DNA of 64,000 nucleotides from Massilia sp. Bi118 (lineage in GTDB: Bacteria > Pseudomonadota > Gammaproteobacteria > Burkholderiales > Burkholderiaceae_D). Shown piece after piece: positions 50,206 to 59,044 of this stretch (its first letter is position 1; each line of letters begins with the position of its first letter). Below the pieces are notes generated by a model. It did not search any database and was not told the DNA's origin. It saw only the letters and a list, made by a program, of their open reading frames with translations. Made by a program: the position numbers and the translations under genes. The stretch covers positions 1 through 64,000 of the forward strand of contig NZ_CAKKMV010000018.1 of assembly GCF_918697865.1 (NCBI RefSeq), read 5' to 3'.

Positions 50206-51593
50206 TTTCCCGTCGAGATTTTTTCAAAGGCGCCGGCGCCGTCGCGGTGAGCACTGCCGCAGTCAGCCGTGTGGGCGCAGCATCGCTGCCCGAAGCGATG
50301 GTCATGGACAATGCAAAGACCCATGTGCCGCCGCCACCCGCCACCGGGCGTCCGTTCAACCCGGTCGTGACCCTGAACGGCTGGTCCCTGCCCTGGCGGA
50401 TGAACAACGGCGTAAAGGAGTTCCACCTGGTTGCCGAACCGGTGGTGCGCGAGTTCGCTCCCGGCATGAAGGTCAATTTGTGGGGCTACAACGGCCAGTC
50501 CCCGGGCCCGACCATCGAGGTCGTCGAGGGTGACCGGGTGCGCATTTTCGTGACCAATAAACTCCCCGAGCACACCAGCGTGCACTGGCACGGCCAGCGC
50601 CTGCCGAACGGCATGGATGGCGTGACCGGTCTCACCCAGCCGGGTATCGCGCCGGGCAAGACCTTCGTCTACGAGTTCGTGGCGAAGCGCCCGGGTACCT
50701 TCATGTATCACCCCCACGCCGACGAGATGACCCAGATGGCGATGGGCATGATGGGATTCTGGGTGACGCACCCGAAGGACATCGGGCGCTTTGCCGTCGA
50801 CCGCGACTTCGTGTTCCTGCTCAGCGCCTACGACATTGAGCCGGGCAGCTATACGCCGAAGGTCAACACGATGCTCGACCATAACCTCTGGACCTTCAAC
50901 AGCCGGGTTTTCCCGGGTATCGACACGATGCCGGTACGCCAGGGCGAACGTGTGCGCATCCGTGTCGGCAACCTGACGATGACGAACCACCCGATCCATC
51001 TTCACGGCCATGAGTTCGAGGTGACCGGCACCGATGGAGGCTGGACGCCGCCCGGCTCGCGCTGGCCGGAGGTGACCACGGACGTCGCCGTCGGCCAGAT
51101 GCGGGCGATCGAGTTCATCGCCACCGACCCGGGCGACTGGGCATTCCACTGCCACAAGTCACACCACACGATGAATGCGATGGGCCATAGCGTGCCGACG
51201 CTGATCGGCGTGGATCACCGCGGCATCGCCGAAAAGATCAGCAAGATCGTGCCGGACTACATGGTCATGGGCGACAAGGGAGGGTCGATGGGCGGCATGG
51301 AAATGCCGATCCCGGAGAACACCCTGCCGATGATGACAGGTGACGGGCCGTTCGGCGGCGTCGAGATGGGCGGCATGTTCACCGTGCTGAAGGTGCGCAA
51401 GGACCAGAAGCGTGGCGACTACTCGGATCCCGGCTGGTACAAGCATCCGGCGGGTACGGTCGCCTACGAATGGACTGGTCAGTTGCCTGAGCCTGCACGC
51501 AACAGCGACGCCGGACGCAGCCTGATGCCGGCCACCAGCAAGCCCGACGTCGAGCTGCAGGTGCGCAAACCTGTAGGGCATTCGGAACACTAG
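50202..51593 (+). CDS. Tat-exported multicopper oxidase (short form)
   Basis: A 463-residue cupredoxin-type oxidase. The N terminus ISRRDFFKGAGAVAVS is a Tat signal. Copper motifs are SVHWHGQRLP, FMYHPHADE, NHPIHLHGHEFEV and WAFHCHKSHHTMNAMGH, the last with the HCHxxxHxxxxM pattern of type 1 and 3 sites. A Met-rich stretch near the end (GGSMGGMEMP) may bind Cu(I). It likely oxidises Cu(I) in the periplasm. It is translationally coupled to the TolC-like gene. Confidence 0.92.
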   Translation: MISRRDFFKGAGAVAVSTAAVSRVGAASLPEAMVMDNAKTHVPPPPATGRPFNPVVTLNGWSLPWRMNNGVKEFHLVAEPVVREFAPGMKVNLWGYNGQSPGPTIEVVEGDRVRIFVTNKLPEHTSVHWHGQRLPNGMDGVTGLTQPGIAPGKTFVYEFVAKRPGTFMYHPHADEMTQMAMGMMGFWVTHPKDIGRFAVDRDFVFLLSAYDIEPGSYTPKVNTMLDHNLWTFNSRVFPGIDTMPVRQGERVRIRVGNLTMTNHPIHLHGHEFEVTGTDGGWTPPGSRWPEVTTDVAVGQMRAIEFIATDPGDWAFHCHKSHHTMNAMGHSVPTLIGVDHRGIAEKISKIVPDYMVMGDKGGSMGGMEMPIPENTLPMMTGDGPFGGVEMGGMFTVLKVRKDQKRGDYSDPGWYKHPAGTVAYEWTGQLPEPARNSDAGRSLMPATSKPDVELQVRKPVGHSEH

Positions 51594-51666
51594 GACAAGG
51601 CACAGGGACAGTATGGCGGAGCGCCGACGTAATTCGCCTGTTGGCGCGCCGTCCACGCCGGCCGCC

Positions 51667-52161
51667 TCAGTGTTTTGTTTCCAGATCCCGGATGTACTCC
51701 TTCATTTCACCGATTTCCTTCTTTTGTGCGGCGATGATGCCGTCTGCCAGCTTGCGAACCCTCGGGTCGGTGATGTTTGCGCGCTCGCTGGTCAGGATGG
51801 CGATGGAGTGATGCGGAATCATGGCGCGCATATAGGCCACGTCGCCCACCGTCGCCTGGCTGCGCACCAGCCATAGCGACACAAGGAATACTGCGAGGCT
51901 TCCCACGAGAATACCCAAATTGACCCGTTTGTTCGGATACATCTTCCACATAAACGCGAGCATTACGATCGCCATCGTGGCGCCCATGATGAGCGCCATG
52001 AATGCCCGTGTTTCACTGAAGAAGATATGGTCGATCGAATAGGTGTTCAGATACATCAGACCGAACATGATGATCGTTCCCGCCCCGATCATCTGGGCGA
52101 ATGTCGTGTACTTCATTGTTGCCATTGCATGATCTTGTCGATGTGGGTGCGATTCATCCAT
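51667..52161 (-). CDS. DUF305 membrane protein
   Basis: A 164-residue protein with three hydrophobic segments (about 25-45, 55-75, 83-103) and a C-terminal periplasmic DUF305 helix pair: YMRAMIPHHSIAILTSERA with the HH pair, then IIAAQKKEIGEMKEYI. DUF305 proteins are ferritin-like or metal-linked helical proteins frequent in copper clusters. AGGAGAAACCC precedes the ATG at 52161. Confidence 0.85.
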   Translation of the reverse strand: MDESHPHRQDHAMATMKYTTFAQMIGAGTIIMFGLMYLNTYSIDHIFFSETRAFMALIMGATMAIVMLAFMWKMYPNKRVNLGILVGSLAVFLVSLWLVRSQATVGDVAYMRAMIPHHSIAILTSERANITDPRVRKLADGIIAAQKKEIGEMKEYIRDLETKH

Positions 52162-52248
52162 GGGTTTCTCCTTTTGAACTGATTGATGTAAGCAGCGCCG
52201 GAGACATTGCCCGGCGCTGCATGCTGCCGCCGACCAGAAACGAGTGCT

Positions 52249-52971
52249 TCAAAAATCCTGATCCTTCCGTCTGTCTCCGGTAGCTGGCACGAAACCACAA
52301 TCGCCAAACTTTTTGCAGAGCATTTCCCTCATATCGTTGATTCCGTTCTTCTGGGCCACCACGATGTTCTCGCAGTAACGATGCAGGGGAGTGTGCGCGA
52401 TATCGCTTTTGACCTGGCAGTGCAGGCTTGGCGCCAACGCGCTCAGGTGGTGATTGCTGAAGGTGCGCAGGAATACCTGGTTGAACTGCGCGCCGGCCGG
52501 CGTACTCTCGAGATTTGCAATCATCCTTTGACCATCCGCGGTGAGCTGGGGCTGGTGTTGCATTCCGTACCAATCCTGAAGAAAGCGTTGTGCCTTCATG
52601 ATTTCTTCGCGCTGCGTACGGTTGGCCTGGCGCGACATTGAGCGTATTTGGTCATCGCTCGCCTTGGCCACGGTGGCGCCGTAGCCAGGTGTCGGCGAGG
52701 TCCCTTCGCCAGGATTGCTGACAGGCGCATTGCGCTGAGTATCCGTGCCAGCTGCGAGCTCGGTCATCCGCAATGCCGAATAATGGTGGTCGATGATAAA
52801 GACGAGATAGTTCTTCTCGAACGTTGCGGTCGAGCCGCGGCCCGGGCCGTCCGCAGACGCCGTGCCCGTGATCGCCACGAGCGCCAAACCCGCGAGTGCA
52901 CGCGTGGCCAGGGTGCGGCAGCGCGATACCGGCATTGCAGGGTGCGTGAAATACAGATTAGTGCGTTTCAT
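52249..52971 (-). CDS. Secreted DUF305 protein (two-domain)
   Basis: A 240-residue protein with a signal peptide (ALAGLALVAITGTASA). It carries two DUF305-like helix units: YLVFIIDHHYSALRMTELA followed by REEIMKAQRFLQDWY, and FLRTFSNHHLSALAPSL followed by the Cys-containing HRYCENIVV. Each has the conserved HH pair. It follows the membrane DUF305 gene on the map but lies upstream of it in transcription. A periplasmic copper-linked role fits its neighbours. Confidence 0.82.
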   Translation of the reverse strand: MKRTNLYFTHPAMPVSRCRTLATRALAGLALVAITGTASADGPGRGSTATFEKNYLVFIIDHHYSALRMTELAAGTDTQRNAPVSNPGEGTSPTPGYGATVAKASDDQIRSMSRQANRTQREEIMKAQRFLQDWYGMQHQPQLTADGQRMIANLESTPAGAQFNQVFLRTFSNHHLSALAPSLHCQVKSDIAHTPLHRYCENIVVAQKNGINDMREMLCKKFGDCGFVPATGDRRKDQDF

Positions 52972-53002
52972 CTTTCTCTCCTGTGTGGTTGTGATGCGAG
53001 GC

Positions 53003-53674
53003 TCAAGCCACAGTCTTTGCCTGCTTCAATGTGAGGCTGCGCCGGCGAGCCAAGGCAGCAACGCCCAGTCCGCCCAACAGCATCGACCACGTCGCCGGCT
53101 CGGGCACGGCCAGAACGACATTGTTGGCCGCTGCCCAGTACACGGTGCCGTCGTCCTCCATGTTCTGGAAGGACACCGAGGTGAGCGGACGATCCGACAG
53201 GAAGGCGACGAACGAGTCCTGTGAAGCATTCGACAGCGTGAATGTCTCGCTGTCCGCACCGGACACCGCGCTCAGCACGATGGTGCGGTCCGGCATGAAG
53301 GCGCCGAATGAATCGGTTCCGAAAAAGTCTCCACCGAAGCCGAAGACCCCGGACGAGAACGCGTTGAAGGTGATGACGTCGCTGGACATCGTTCCGCTCA
53401 GCCAGATATCGCTGCCACTTCCAGAGGGGTAAAAGCCGCCGTCGCCAAGTCCTGCACTTACCTGGTAGGTGTAGCCGCCGGCCAGGCGGCTCAGGGGGCT
53501 GTCGGTTTCCGTCATGGCCAGGTCGTCGAAGGTGTCGGTGGCCGAGCCAGACACCGCGTTGAGAAAGGCAGCGCGGTCGGTGAAGACCGTGATGTCTGCA
53601 TGTGCGGCGGAAGCCGCCATCGTCACGGCGCATGCGGCAAGCAGCTTCCGTGTGAGGGACAGACTGGATTTCAT
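53003..53674 (-). CDS. PEP-CTERM sorted exoprotein
   Basis: A 223-residue secreted protein with a signal peptide (LLAACAVTMAASAAHA), a beta-rich body with FTDRAAFLNAVSGSATDTFDDL in pieces, and a C-terminal PEP-CTERM tag: VPEPATWSMLLGGLGVAALARRR. The tag is cut by an exosortase, which is not in this window. Its placement between DUF305 and copper-storage genes is unusual. The start at 53674 fits the signal peptide; a longer frame does not. Confidence 0.9.
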   Translation of the reverse strand: MKSSLSLTRKLLAACAVTMAASAAHADITVFTDRAAFLNAVSGSATDTFDDLAMTETDSPLSRLAGGYTYQVSAGLGDGGFYPSGSGSDIWLSGTMSSDVITFNAFSSGVFGFGGDFFGTDSFGAFMPDRTIVLSAVSGADSETFTLSNASQDSFVAFLSDRPLTSVSFQNMEDDGTVYWAAANNVVLAVPEPATWSMLLGGLGVAALARRRSLTLKQAKTVA

Positions 53675-53745
53675 CTTGCAGTTCCTTTCGTATGCGCCTT
53701 TCCCGCGTCCTGCGGGAAAGGCATTGTTATCGCGAACGCAAATCC

Positions 53746-54084
53746 TCAAGCCGCCGCGGCCGATCCCATCCGGCGGCACTCCTCGGCGCAGCGCCGGCAA
53801 GCGGCCGCGCAATCCTGGCAATGCTGCATCTGATGCTTGGCGCACTCGTCACCGCACGCCTGGCAGACCTGGGCGCAAAGCTGGCAGAGCGCGCCGGCGA
53901 ATTCGCTGCCACGGGCCATGAAGGCGGCAGCCAGCCGGCAGATCTGTGCGCAGTCCATGTCGAGTGCGATGCAGCGCGCCATCATCTTGACGTCGTCCTC
54001 CTGCAGGCAGGCCGTCGAACACATGTCGCAGGCGTCGGCGCAGGCGTTGCAGGCATCGATACATGATTGATACTGTTGTTGCAT
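53746..54084 (-). CDS. Four-helix bundle copper storage protein (Csp3-like)
   Basis: A 112-residue Cys-rich helical protein with repeated Cys-x2/3-Cys spacing along four helices: SCIDACNACADACDMCSTAC, RCIALDMDCAQIC, LCQLCAQVCQACGDEC and HCQDCAAACRRCAEEC, about 20 Cys that would point into the bundle core and bind many Cu(I) ions. There is no signal peptide, so it should be the cytosolic Csp3 type. The start at 54084 is chosen because the upstream ATG adds an unrelated 12 residues. Confidence 0.9.
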   Translation of the reverse strand: MQQQYQSCIDACNACADACDMCSTACLQEDDVKMMARCIALDMDCAQICRLAAAFMARGSEFAGALCQLCAQVCQACGDECAKHQMQHCQDCAAACRRCAEECRRMGSAAAA

Positions 54085-54169
54085 GACGTTCTCCTTGAAT
54101 GGTTGAAAATACCCTTTCAAGACGTCCCTATGGATAGTGCGGGATGGTCATGGCCGCCCCGCTTAGTGA

Positions 54170-55327
54170 TCAGAACCAGATCCGCACGCCGGCAACGATC
54201 TGCGTGCTCTTGTTTCGTTCTCCCCTCGCCCGCGCATAGTCGGCGGTGTCGCCGAAGTTGCGCGCCCAGGTCACGCCGACATACGGGGCGAACTGGCGCC
54301 GGATCTCGTAGCGCAGGCGCAGGCCAAGTTCGAGATCGGACAGCCCGCTGCCCACGCCCCTGGCCGGATCGGCGCGGCTGTACAGGTTGGCCTCGACTTC
54401 GGGTTCGAGGATCAGCTGCTGCGTGAACAGCAGTTCGTAGCGCACGTTGAAACGCGCGGCAAGCCTTCCACCGGACCAGTAGGCGGTCGCTTCCGTATCG
54501 AACCAGTACGGCGCCAGGCCGCGCACGCCGAAGGCCAGCCAATTGCGCGAATCGCCGCCGCCGCTGTCGTGGCGGACGCCGAGCTGGGTGCTCCAGAAGG
54601 TCGCGAAGGTGCGGTCCCACAAGGCTTCCGTGCGCAGGGACTGCAGGTGCCCTCCGCGCCGCTCACCCTCGGCCTTGAACCAGGCCTTGTTGTAGTCGTT
54701 CCCGTACCACGCGTCGGCGTCGAGGTTCTGGCCGTGTTCGCCGTCACCCTTCGCGTATTCGAACTTGTCGAGCAGGATCCGGCCGAAGCGCATCTCGTCG
54801 TTCATCTCGTTGCCAGGCAGGTGCGCGAAGCTCGTGCCTTCGGCATAGGCGTCCGGGTCGCGTGCGTCGGGCGGTGGACTGCCGCCCTGCATCGGGCCCA
54901 TCTTCATGTCGTGGTCCATTCCGCCCATGCCGTCCATGCCGCCCATCGCTTGTCCCATGCTGTGGTCCATGCTTGGTTTGCCCTGTTGCGGCGCAGGCTT
55001 GGCGCCCTGCACCTGATCGTCACCCGCATGATTCATCTGCGAATGATCCATCCCGGACTGGTCCATCTGCGATTTTTCCGTCTGCGTGTGGTCCATCCGG
55101 GAATGGTCCATCCGCGAATGGTCCATCTGAGAATGGTCCATCTGAGAATGGTCCATCTGGGAGTGATCCATTCCTTCCATCGTTTTGGACTGGCCCGTGC
55201 CGGATGCCTGGCCGGTGCCGCCCTCCTTCGGCGGCTCGGTCGTCTGAGCCGATGCCGCGTCCGCCGCCACGAGGCCAAAGATCAGCAGCGCGACCGCTGC
55301 ACCAGTTTTCGTCGTTGCGGTTTTCAT
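54170..55327 (-). CDS. copB: Outer membrane copper resistance protein CopB
   Basis: A 385-residue protein with a signal peptide (ALLIFGLVAADAASA), a Met/His-rich low-complexity region of repeated MDHSQ-type units (about 45-100) and a C-terminal beta-barrel with GRILLDKFEYAKG, LRTEALWDRTFATFWS and LRLRYEIRRQFAPYVGVTWARNFG in pieces. It binds copper at the outer membrane. Its ATG overlaps the copA stop, so copA and copB are one unit. Confidence 0.93.
   Translation of the reverse strand: MKTATTKTGAAVALLIFGLVAADAASAQTTEPPKEGGTGQASGTGQSKTMEGMDHSQMDHSQMDHSQMDHSRMDHSRMDHTQTEKSQMDQSGMDHSQMNHAGDDQVQGAKPAPQQGKPSMDHSMGQAMGGMDGMGGMDHDMKMGPMQGGSPPPDARDPDAYAEGTSFAHLPGNEMNDEMRFGRILLDKFEYAKGDGEHGQNLDADAWYGNDYNKAWFKAEGERRGGHLQSLRTEALWDRTFATFWSTQLGVRHDSGGGDSRNWLAFGVRGLAPYWFDTEATAYWSGGRLAARFNVRYELLFTQQLILEPEVEANLYSRADPARGVGSGLSDLELGLRLRYEIRRQFAPYVGVTWARNFGDTADYARARGERNKSTQIVAGVRIWF
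55036..55171. repeat. 15-base tandem repeat coding for MDHSQ units in copB
   Basis: About nine copies of a 15-base unit (plus-strand form GGTCCATCTGAGAAT with small changes) run through this stretch. Each codes one Met-Asp-His-Ser-Gln/Arg unit. Two adjacent units are identical, so slippage could change the number of copper-binding units between strains. Confidence 0.85.
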
Positions 55328-57213
55328 GAAACGACCACCTCCCTGAACATGCCTGCTTCCATGTGATAAAGAAGATGGCAGTGGTAAGCCCAATGGCCTG
55401 GGGCGTCGGCCGTCACCCGGTAAGTGACGCGCTGGGCCGGCTGCACGTTAATCGTGTGCTTGCGGACCAGGAACTCCCCGCTCGGCGACTCGAGCTCGCT
55501 CCACATGCCATGCAGGTGGATCGGATGGTTCATCATGGTGTCGTTCACCAGCACGATGCGCAACCGCTCGCCGTGCCTGAAGTGGACGGGCTTGGACTCC
55601 GAAAACTTCTGGCCGTCGAAAGACCACATGAAGCGCTCCATGTTGCCGGTCAGATGCAATTCGATCTCGCGGGTCGGCTCACGGTCGTCGACCGGTCCGC
55701 CGATCGTGTGGAGGTCGGCATAGGTCAGCACGCGCCTCCCGTTGTTGCGCAGATTGACACCGGGGTCGTCAAGATTGGTGCGAGGCATATCGACGTGCAT
55801 GTCGACACCCGGGCCATACTCGGTGCGGGCGTGGGTGACTTTCGGAGGCATGCCCTGGGCCATTGGCATCATGTGGCCGCCGCCATGGCCGGCGTGCTGC
55901 ATCGGCATCGGCATCTGCATCTGCCCGTGGCCCTCGCCCATCCCGCCGTGGGACATGCCCGGCATGTCATGCATGCCCTCCATCGAGTGCATGTCATGCG
56001 GCGTCTTGCCTCCCTTGCCGGGCGCCTGGTCCATGCCCGACATGCCGCCCATGCTCCCCATTGCCATCGCGCCCATCATGTCCTGCATGGCCAGCCACTG
56101 GGGCGGATCCATCTCGGGCACCGGGGCAGACATGCCCGCGCGCGGTGCCAGCGTCGCGCGCACGAAGCCGGAACGCCCGATCGACTGCGCGAAGATGGTG
56201 TAGGCCTGGTCGCCGGTTGGCTCGACCAGCACGTCATAGGTTTCGGCAACGGAAATCCGGAATTCGTCGACCGGCACGGGCTCGACGTCCTGTCCGTCCG
56301 CGGCGATCACCGTCATCTTGAGGCCCGGAATGCGAACGTCGAAGATCGTCGTCGCCGAGCCGTTGATGAAGCGCAGCCTCACTTTCTCACCCGGACGGAA
56401 CAAGCCGGTCCAGTTCCTGTCCGTAGGTGTACCATTGATCAGGTAGGCCATCCTCACGCCCAGGTTGCGACTGGCGGTCACGTCGCTGAAGTCGGTCGGC
56501 AACATGCGCATCTGGTTCCACATCTTGCGTTTGTCGAGCGCGGCCCCGAGGCCGTTCTTCCGTAAGTCGTCCAGGAACTGGCCGACGGTCGGCTGGTTGG
56601 TGTTGAAGAAGTCGCTCATTTTCTTGAGCTTGGCGAAGACCTTGGCGGGATCGCCATCGACCCAGTCCGACAGCATGACGACGTAGTCACGGTCCGCCTT
56701 CACCCGTTCGCCGTTCTTCGGCTCGATCACGATCGAACCGGCCAGGCCGCTCTGCTCCTGGAATTCGGAATGGCTGTGGTACCAGTAGGTCCCGCTCTGC
56801 TTGACCTGGAAGCGATAGGTGAAGGTCTGGCCCGGAGGAATTCCGGTGAAACTGATGCCGGGCACGCCGTCCATCTCCGCCGGCACCAGGATGCCGTGCC
56901 AGTGAATGGAACTCGTGACCGGCAGCCGGTTGGTCACGCGCAGCGTCACGGTGTCGCCCTCGCGCCAGTACAGGACCGGCCCAGGAACCTGGCCGTTGAC
57001 CGCGGTGGCGACCTGCGGTGCGCCAGTGAAGTTGACCGGCGACGGCACGATCTCCAGGTCGAATTCGGTGCCGCGCAAGATCGGCTGCGCGGCCTGACCG
57101 GCTGCCAGCAGTCTGGCTGGGACCAGCCCGGCGAGGGCGGCGGCCCCTGCGCCCTGCAGGAGCCGTCGTCGCCACCAGTTCACGGCGCTCTCCTCAAAAA
57201 CACGTTGCTGCAT
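55324..57213 (-). CDS. copA: Periplasmic multicopper oxidase CopA
   Basis: A 629-residue copper resistance oxidase. The Tat signal is WWRRRLLQGAGAAALAG. The copper motifs are SIHWHGILVP, YWYHSHSEFQ, NHPIHLHGMW and HWAYHCHLLYHMEAGMF, in the order expected, and a Met/His-rich insertion (SMEGMHDMPGMSHGGMG and repeats, about 400-470) is typical of CopA. It oxidises Cu(I) and sequesters copper. It is followed by copB with an ATGA overlap. The start at 57213 gives MQQRVFEES. Confidence 0.95.
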   Translation of the reverse strand: MQQRVFEESAVNWWRRRLLQGAGAAALAGLVPARLLAAGQAAQPILRGTEFDLEIVPSPVNFTGAPQVATAVNGQVPGPVLYWREGDTVTLRVTNRLPVTSSIHWHGILVPAEMDGVPGISFTGIPPGQTFTYRFQVKQSGTYWYHSHSEFQEQSGLAGSIVIEPKNGERVKADRDYVVMLSDWVDGDPAKVFAKLKKMSDFFNTNQPTVGQFLDDLRKNGLGAALDKRKMWNQMRMLPTDFSDVTASRNLGVRMAYLINGTPTDRNWTGLFRPGEKVRLRFINGSATTIFDVRIPGLKMTVIAADGQDVEPVPVDEFRISVAETYDVLVEPTGDQAYTIFAQSIGRSGFVRATLAPRAGMSAPVPEMDPPQWLAMQDMMGAMAMGSMGGMSGMDQAPGKGGKTPHDMHSMEGMHDMPGMSHGGMGEGHGQMQMPMPMQHAGHGGGHMMPMAQGMPPKVTHARTEYGPGVDMHVDMPRTNLDDPGVNLRNNGRRVLTYADLHTIGGPVDDREPTREIELHLTGNMERFMWSFDGQKFSESKPVHFRHGERLRIVLVNDTMMNHPIHLHGMWSELESPSGEFLVRKHTINVQPAQRVTYRVTADAPGHWAYHCHLLYHMEAGMFREVVVS

Positions 57214-57488
57214 GAAGTATTCCCCTAGATGAAGTGATGAAACAATTGCCGCAGTACGGGCCCGCGTCGCGCACGCAGGCGCACTCGCAGCAAACCTCGC
57301 TGCGCAGCTACGTGGCGAACGCGGCCTTCGCGCGCCTAAAGCGTGCGGGCTCCGCGCGTGTTTCGTCGATATCGAAATTCGAATGAAGATGAATGGCTGG
57401 CAGGCATCGATCGATGGCATGTCGCGTGCATCCCGCATGCGCGACGTCTCCGACGGATGCCGGGAGAGCGTTCAGCCAACCTGGGAAG

Positions 57489-57905
57489 TCAACCGCGTGG
57501 CGGTCGCTCTATGCGGGATGGGATCCAGCCCGTGAAGGAGGAGATTGGGGAAACGGAGTCAGTTGCAAACTGCTCTGCTGGAAACCCAGCAACTGCGAAC
57601 GGCGGGGGCGCCGAGGCGCCGATATAGCCGGCACTGCACGCCCGGCAGGAAGAATGCTTTTGGTGGGCGCCACTATCGCAGGGCATGTCATGATCTGCGG
57701 CGACGCTCGCGTGCGCTTGTGCGGTCGACTGGGTCATCGACATCGCCATCTCATGCTCGTCGCAGTCATCCATGACCGCAGCTTCCGGGCTTGCCGACGT
57801 GGTATGCGCCATTCTGCATGGCGATGTGATCGTGGCGGCGATGCCCTGCATGGGCAGCGACACGATCAGTATCCATAGCATGAGGACTCGAACGAATGGG
57901 CGCAT
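57489..57905 (-). CDS. Small secreted Cys/His-rich protein heading the copAB unit (CzcI-like family)
   Basis: A 138-residue protein: a signal peptide (VLMLWILIVSLPMQGIAA), a Met/His region (DEHEMAMSMT), a Cys cluster HKHSSCRACSAGYIG-like near residue 95 (reads HSSCRACSAG) and the ending SRIERPPRG. It leads copA after a 275-base gap (57214-57488) in which no further gene is seen. It belongs to the family also found at 44427, 48065 and 58020. Confidence 0.68.
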   Translation of the reverse strand: MRPFVRVLMLWILIVSLPMQGIAATITSPCRMAHTTSASPEAAVMDDCDEHEMAMSMTQSTAQAHASVAADHDMPCDSGAHQKHSSCRACSAGYIGASAPPPFAVAGFPAEQFATDSVSPISSFTGWIPSRIERPPRG

Positions 57906-58019
57906 GTAATCAATCTAGCACATGCAAAAATGACATGTCCGCACGATACGGCATCGCAACGTTCGAAGCTTACCTGCCGATGGGATTGCCGATACTTTCG
58001 CATATGCTAGAATCGACCT

Positions 58020-58415
58020 GTGAAAGCCATCCTGAAAGTCTTGATCGTCTGGATGACGTTGCTGGCGGTGCCGCTCCAAGGCTTCGCTTCCGCGACGATG
58101 TCCTTCTGTGTGGCGCCAGTGGCGGCACAGGACAGTCACGACCACGAATCGATGACCGACGACGTCGACATGTCCAGTACTCACGCCCATGACGAGCACG
58201 CGGGTCCGGACATACAGGCCGATCATCATCCCGCGTCTCATCATCAGGCCGGCAAGTGTGCTACCTGTGCGACATGCGGCTCCTGCTTGTCGATGGCGCC
58301 TTCGTTTCTTGCCGTGCTGCCGGCAACTGCTTCTTCGTCGACGACCATTCCATTTGACCGGCATCTCTTGCCATCGGTCTACCTTGCGCTCCTAGAGCGA
58401 CCTCCACGCGTCTGA
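58020..58415 (+). CDS. Small secreted Cys/His-rich protein heading the cusF-copCD unit (CzcI-like family)
   Basis: A 131-residue protein: a signal peptide (VLIVWMTLLAVPLQGFASA), a long His/Asp stretch (DSHDHESMTDDVDMSSTHAH), a Cys cluster GKCATCATCGSCLSMAP near residue 85 and the ending ALLERPPRV. Translation starts with GTG. It is divergent from the related protein at 57489, and the 114 bases between them should hold both promoters. Confidence 0.68.
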   Translation: MKAILKVLIVWMTLLAVPLQGFASATMSFCVAPVAAQDSHDHESMTDDVDMSSTHAHDEHAGPDIQADHHPASHHQAGKCATCATCGSCLSMAPSFLAVLPATASSSTTIPFDRHLLPSVYLALLERPPRV

Positions 58416-58596
58416 CCTTTCACACTGCTGAACGCTTCGTTCGTGTCAAGGCACGGACCTACCTGGCTACGCCTTCGTCGCCGGCACTTCAGCGTACACA
58501 GCCCTTCTTTATCTGTAACTGAAACGGACTGCGTCAGACCGGCAAAGGCCGTCGCGCGTCCACTGCAATTAAATTTTGACTGTTTTGGAGTATCAA

Positions 58597-58962
58597 ATGA
58601 CTCGTATGTCTTCCCTGTTCAGCACCCTCATCGTTTCCGCCGGCCTTACGCTGGCAGCGGCCAGTGCCTCTGCACAGATGCAGATGCAGGACCACAGCCA
58701 GCACCACGCCGCGCCTGCCGCTTCGCAGGATGATGCGAATGCGCTAACCGATGGTGAGGTCAAGAAAGTCGACAAAGACACCGGCAAGCTGACGGTGCAA
58801 CATGGCCCGCTGACCAATCTCAACATGCCTGGTATGACCATGTCCTTCAAGGTGCAGGATCCAGCGATGCTCGACCAGGTGAAAGCTGGAGACAAGATCC
58901 GGCTGCGCGTCGAGCGCATCAACGGCGCCTTCACGGTGACCAAACTGGAAGCTGCCAACTAA
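58597..58962 (+). CDS. cusF: CusF-like periplasmic copper chaperone
   Basis: A 121-residue protein with a signal peptide (LIVSAGLTLAAASASA), a short Met/His stretch (MQMQDHSQHH) and the CusF beta-barrel: GEVKKVDKDTGKLTVQHGPL, NLNMPGMTMSFKVQD and KAGDKIRLRVERI. Cu(I) ligands of CusF are the Met pair in MPGMTM, with a His in place of the second site (QHGPL). TTGGAG precedes the ATG at 58597. It passes copper to an efflux system, probably the RND pump at the right edge. Confidence 0.9.
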   Translation: MTRMSSLFSTLIVSAGLTLAAASASAQMQMQDHSQHHAAPAASQDDANALTDGEVKKVDKDTGKLTVQHGPLTNLNMPGMTMSFKVQDPAMLDQVKAGDKIRLRVERINGAFTVTKLEAAN

Positions 58963-59044
58963 AGCTGCAGGCGTTCTGTCGGCGCTGCGGGCAGAACGCC
59001 ACACATCCATACCCCGACCTAACCACCGAATCAGGAATAAAAAC

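Noticed and set aside
48835..51593. A complete CusCBA-type pump around the TolC-like gene
   Set aside because: No adaptor or RND gene follows; the next gene is a multicopper oxidase.
57920..57938. ACATG-N9-CATGT as a CopR-type cop box between the divergent small genes
   Set aside because: The arms are only five bases and I could not match a firm consensus, so it was not listed as a feature.
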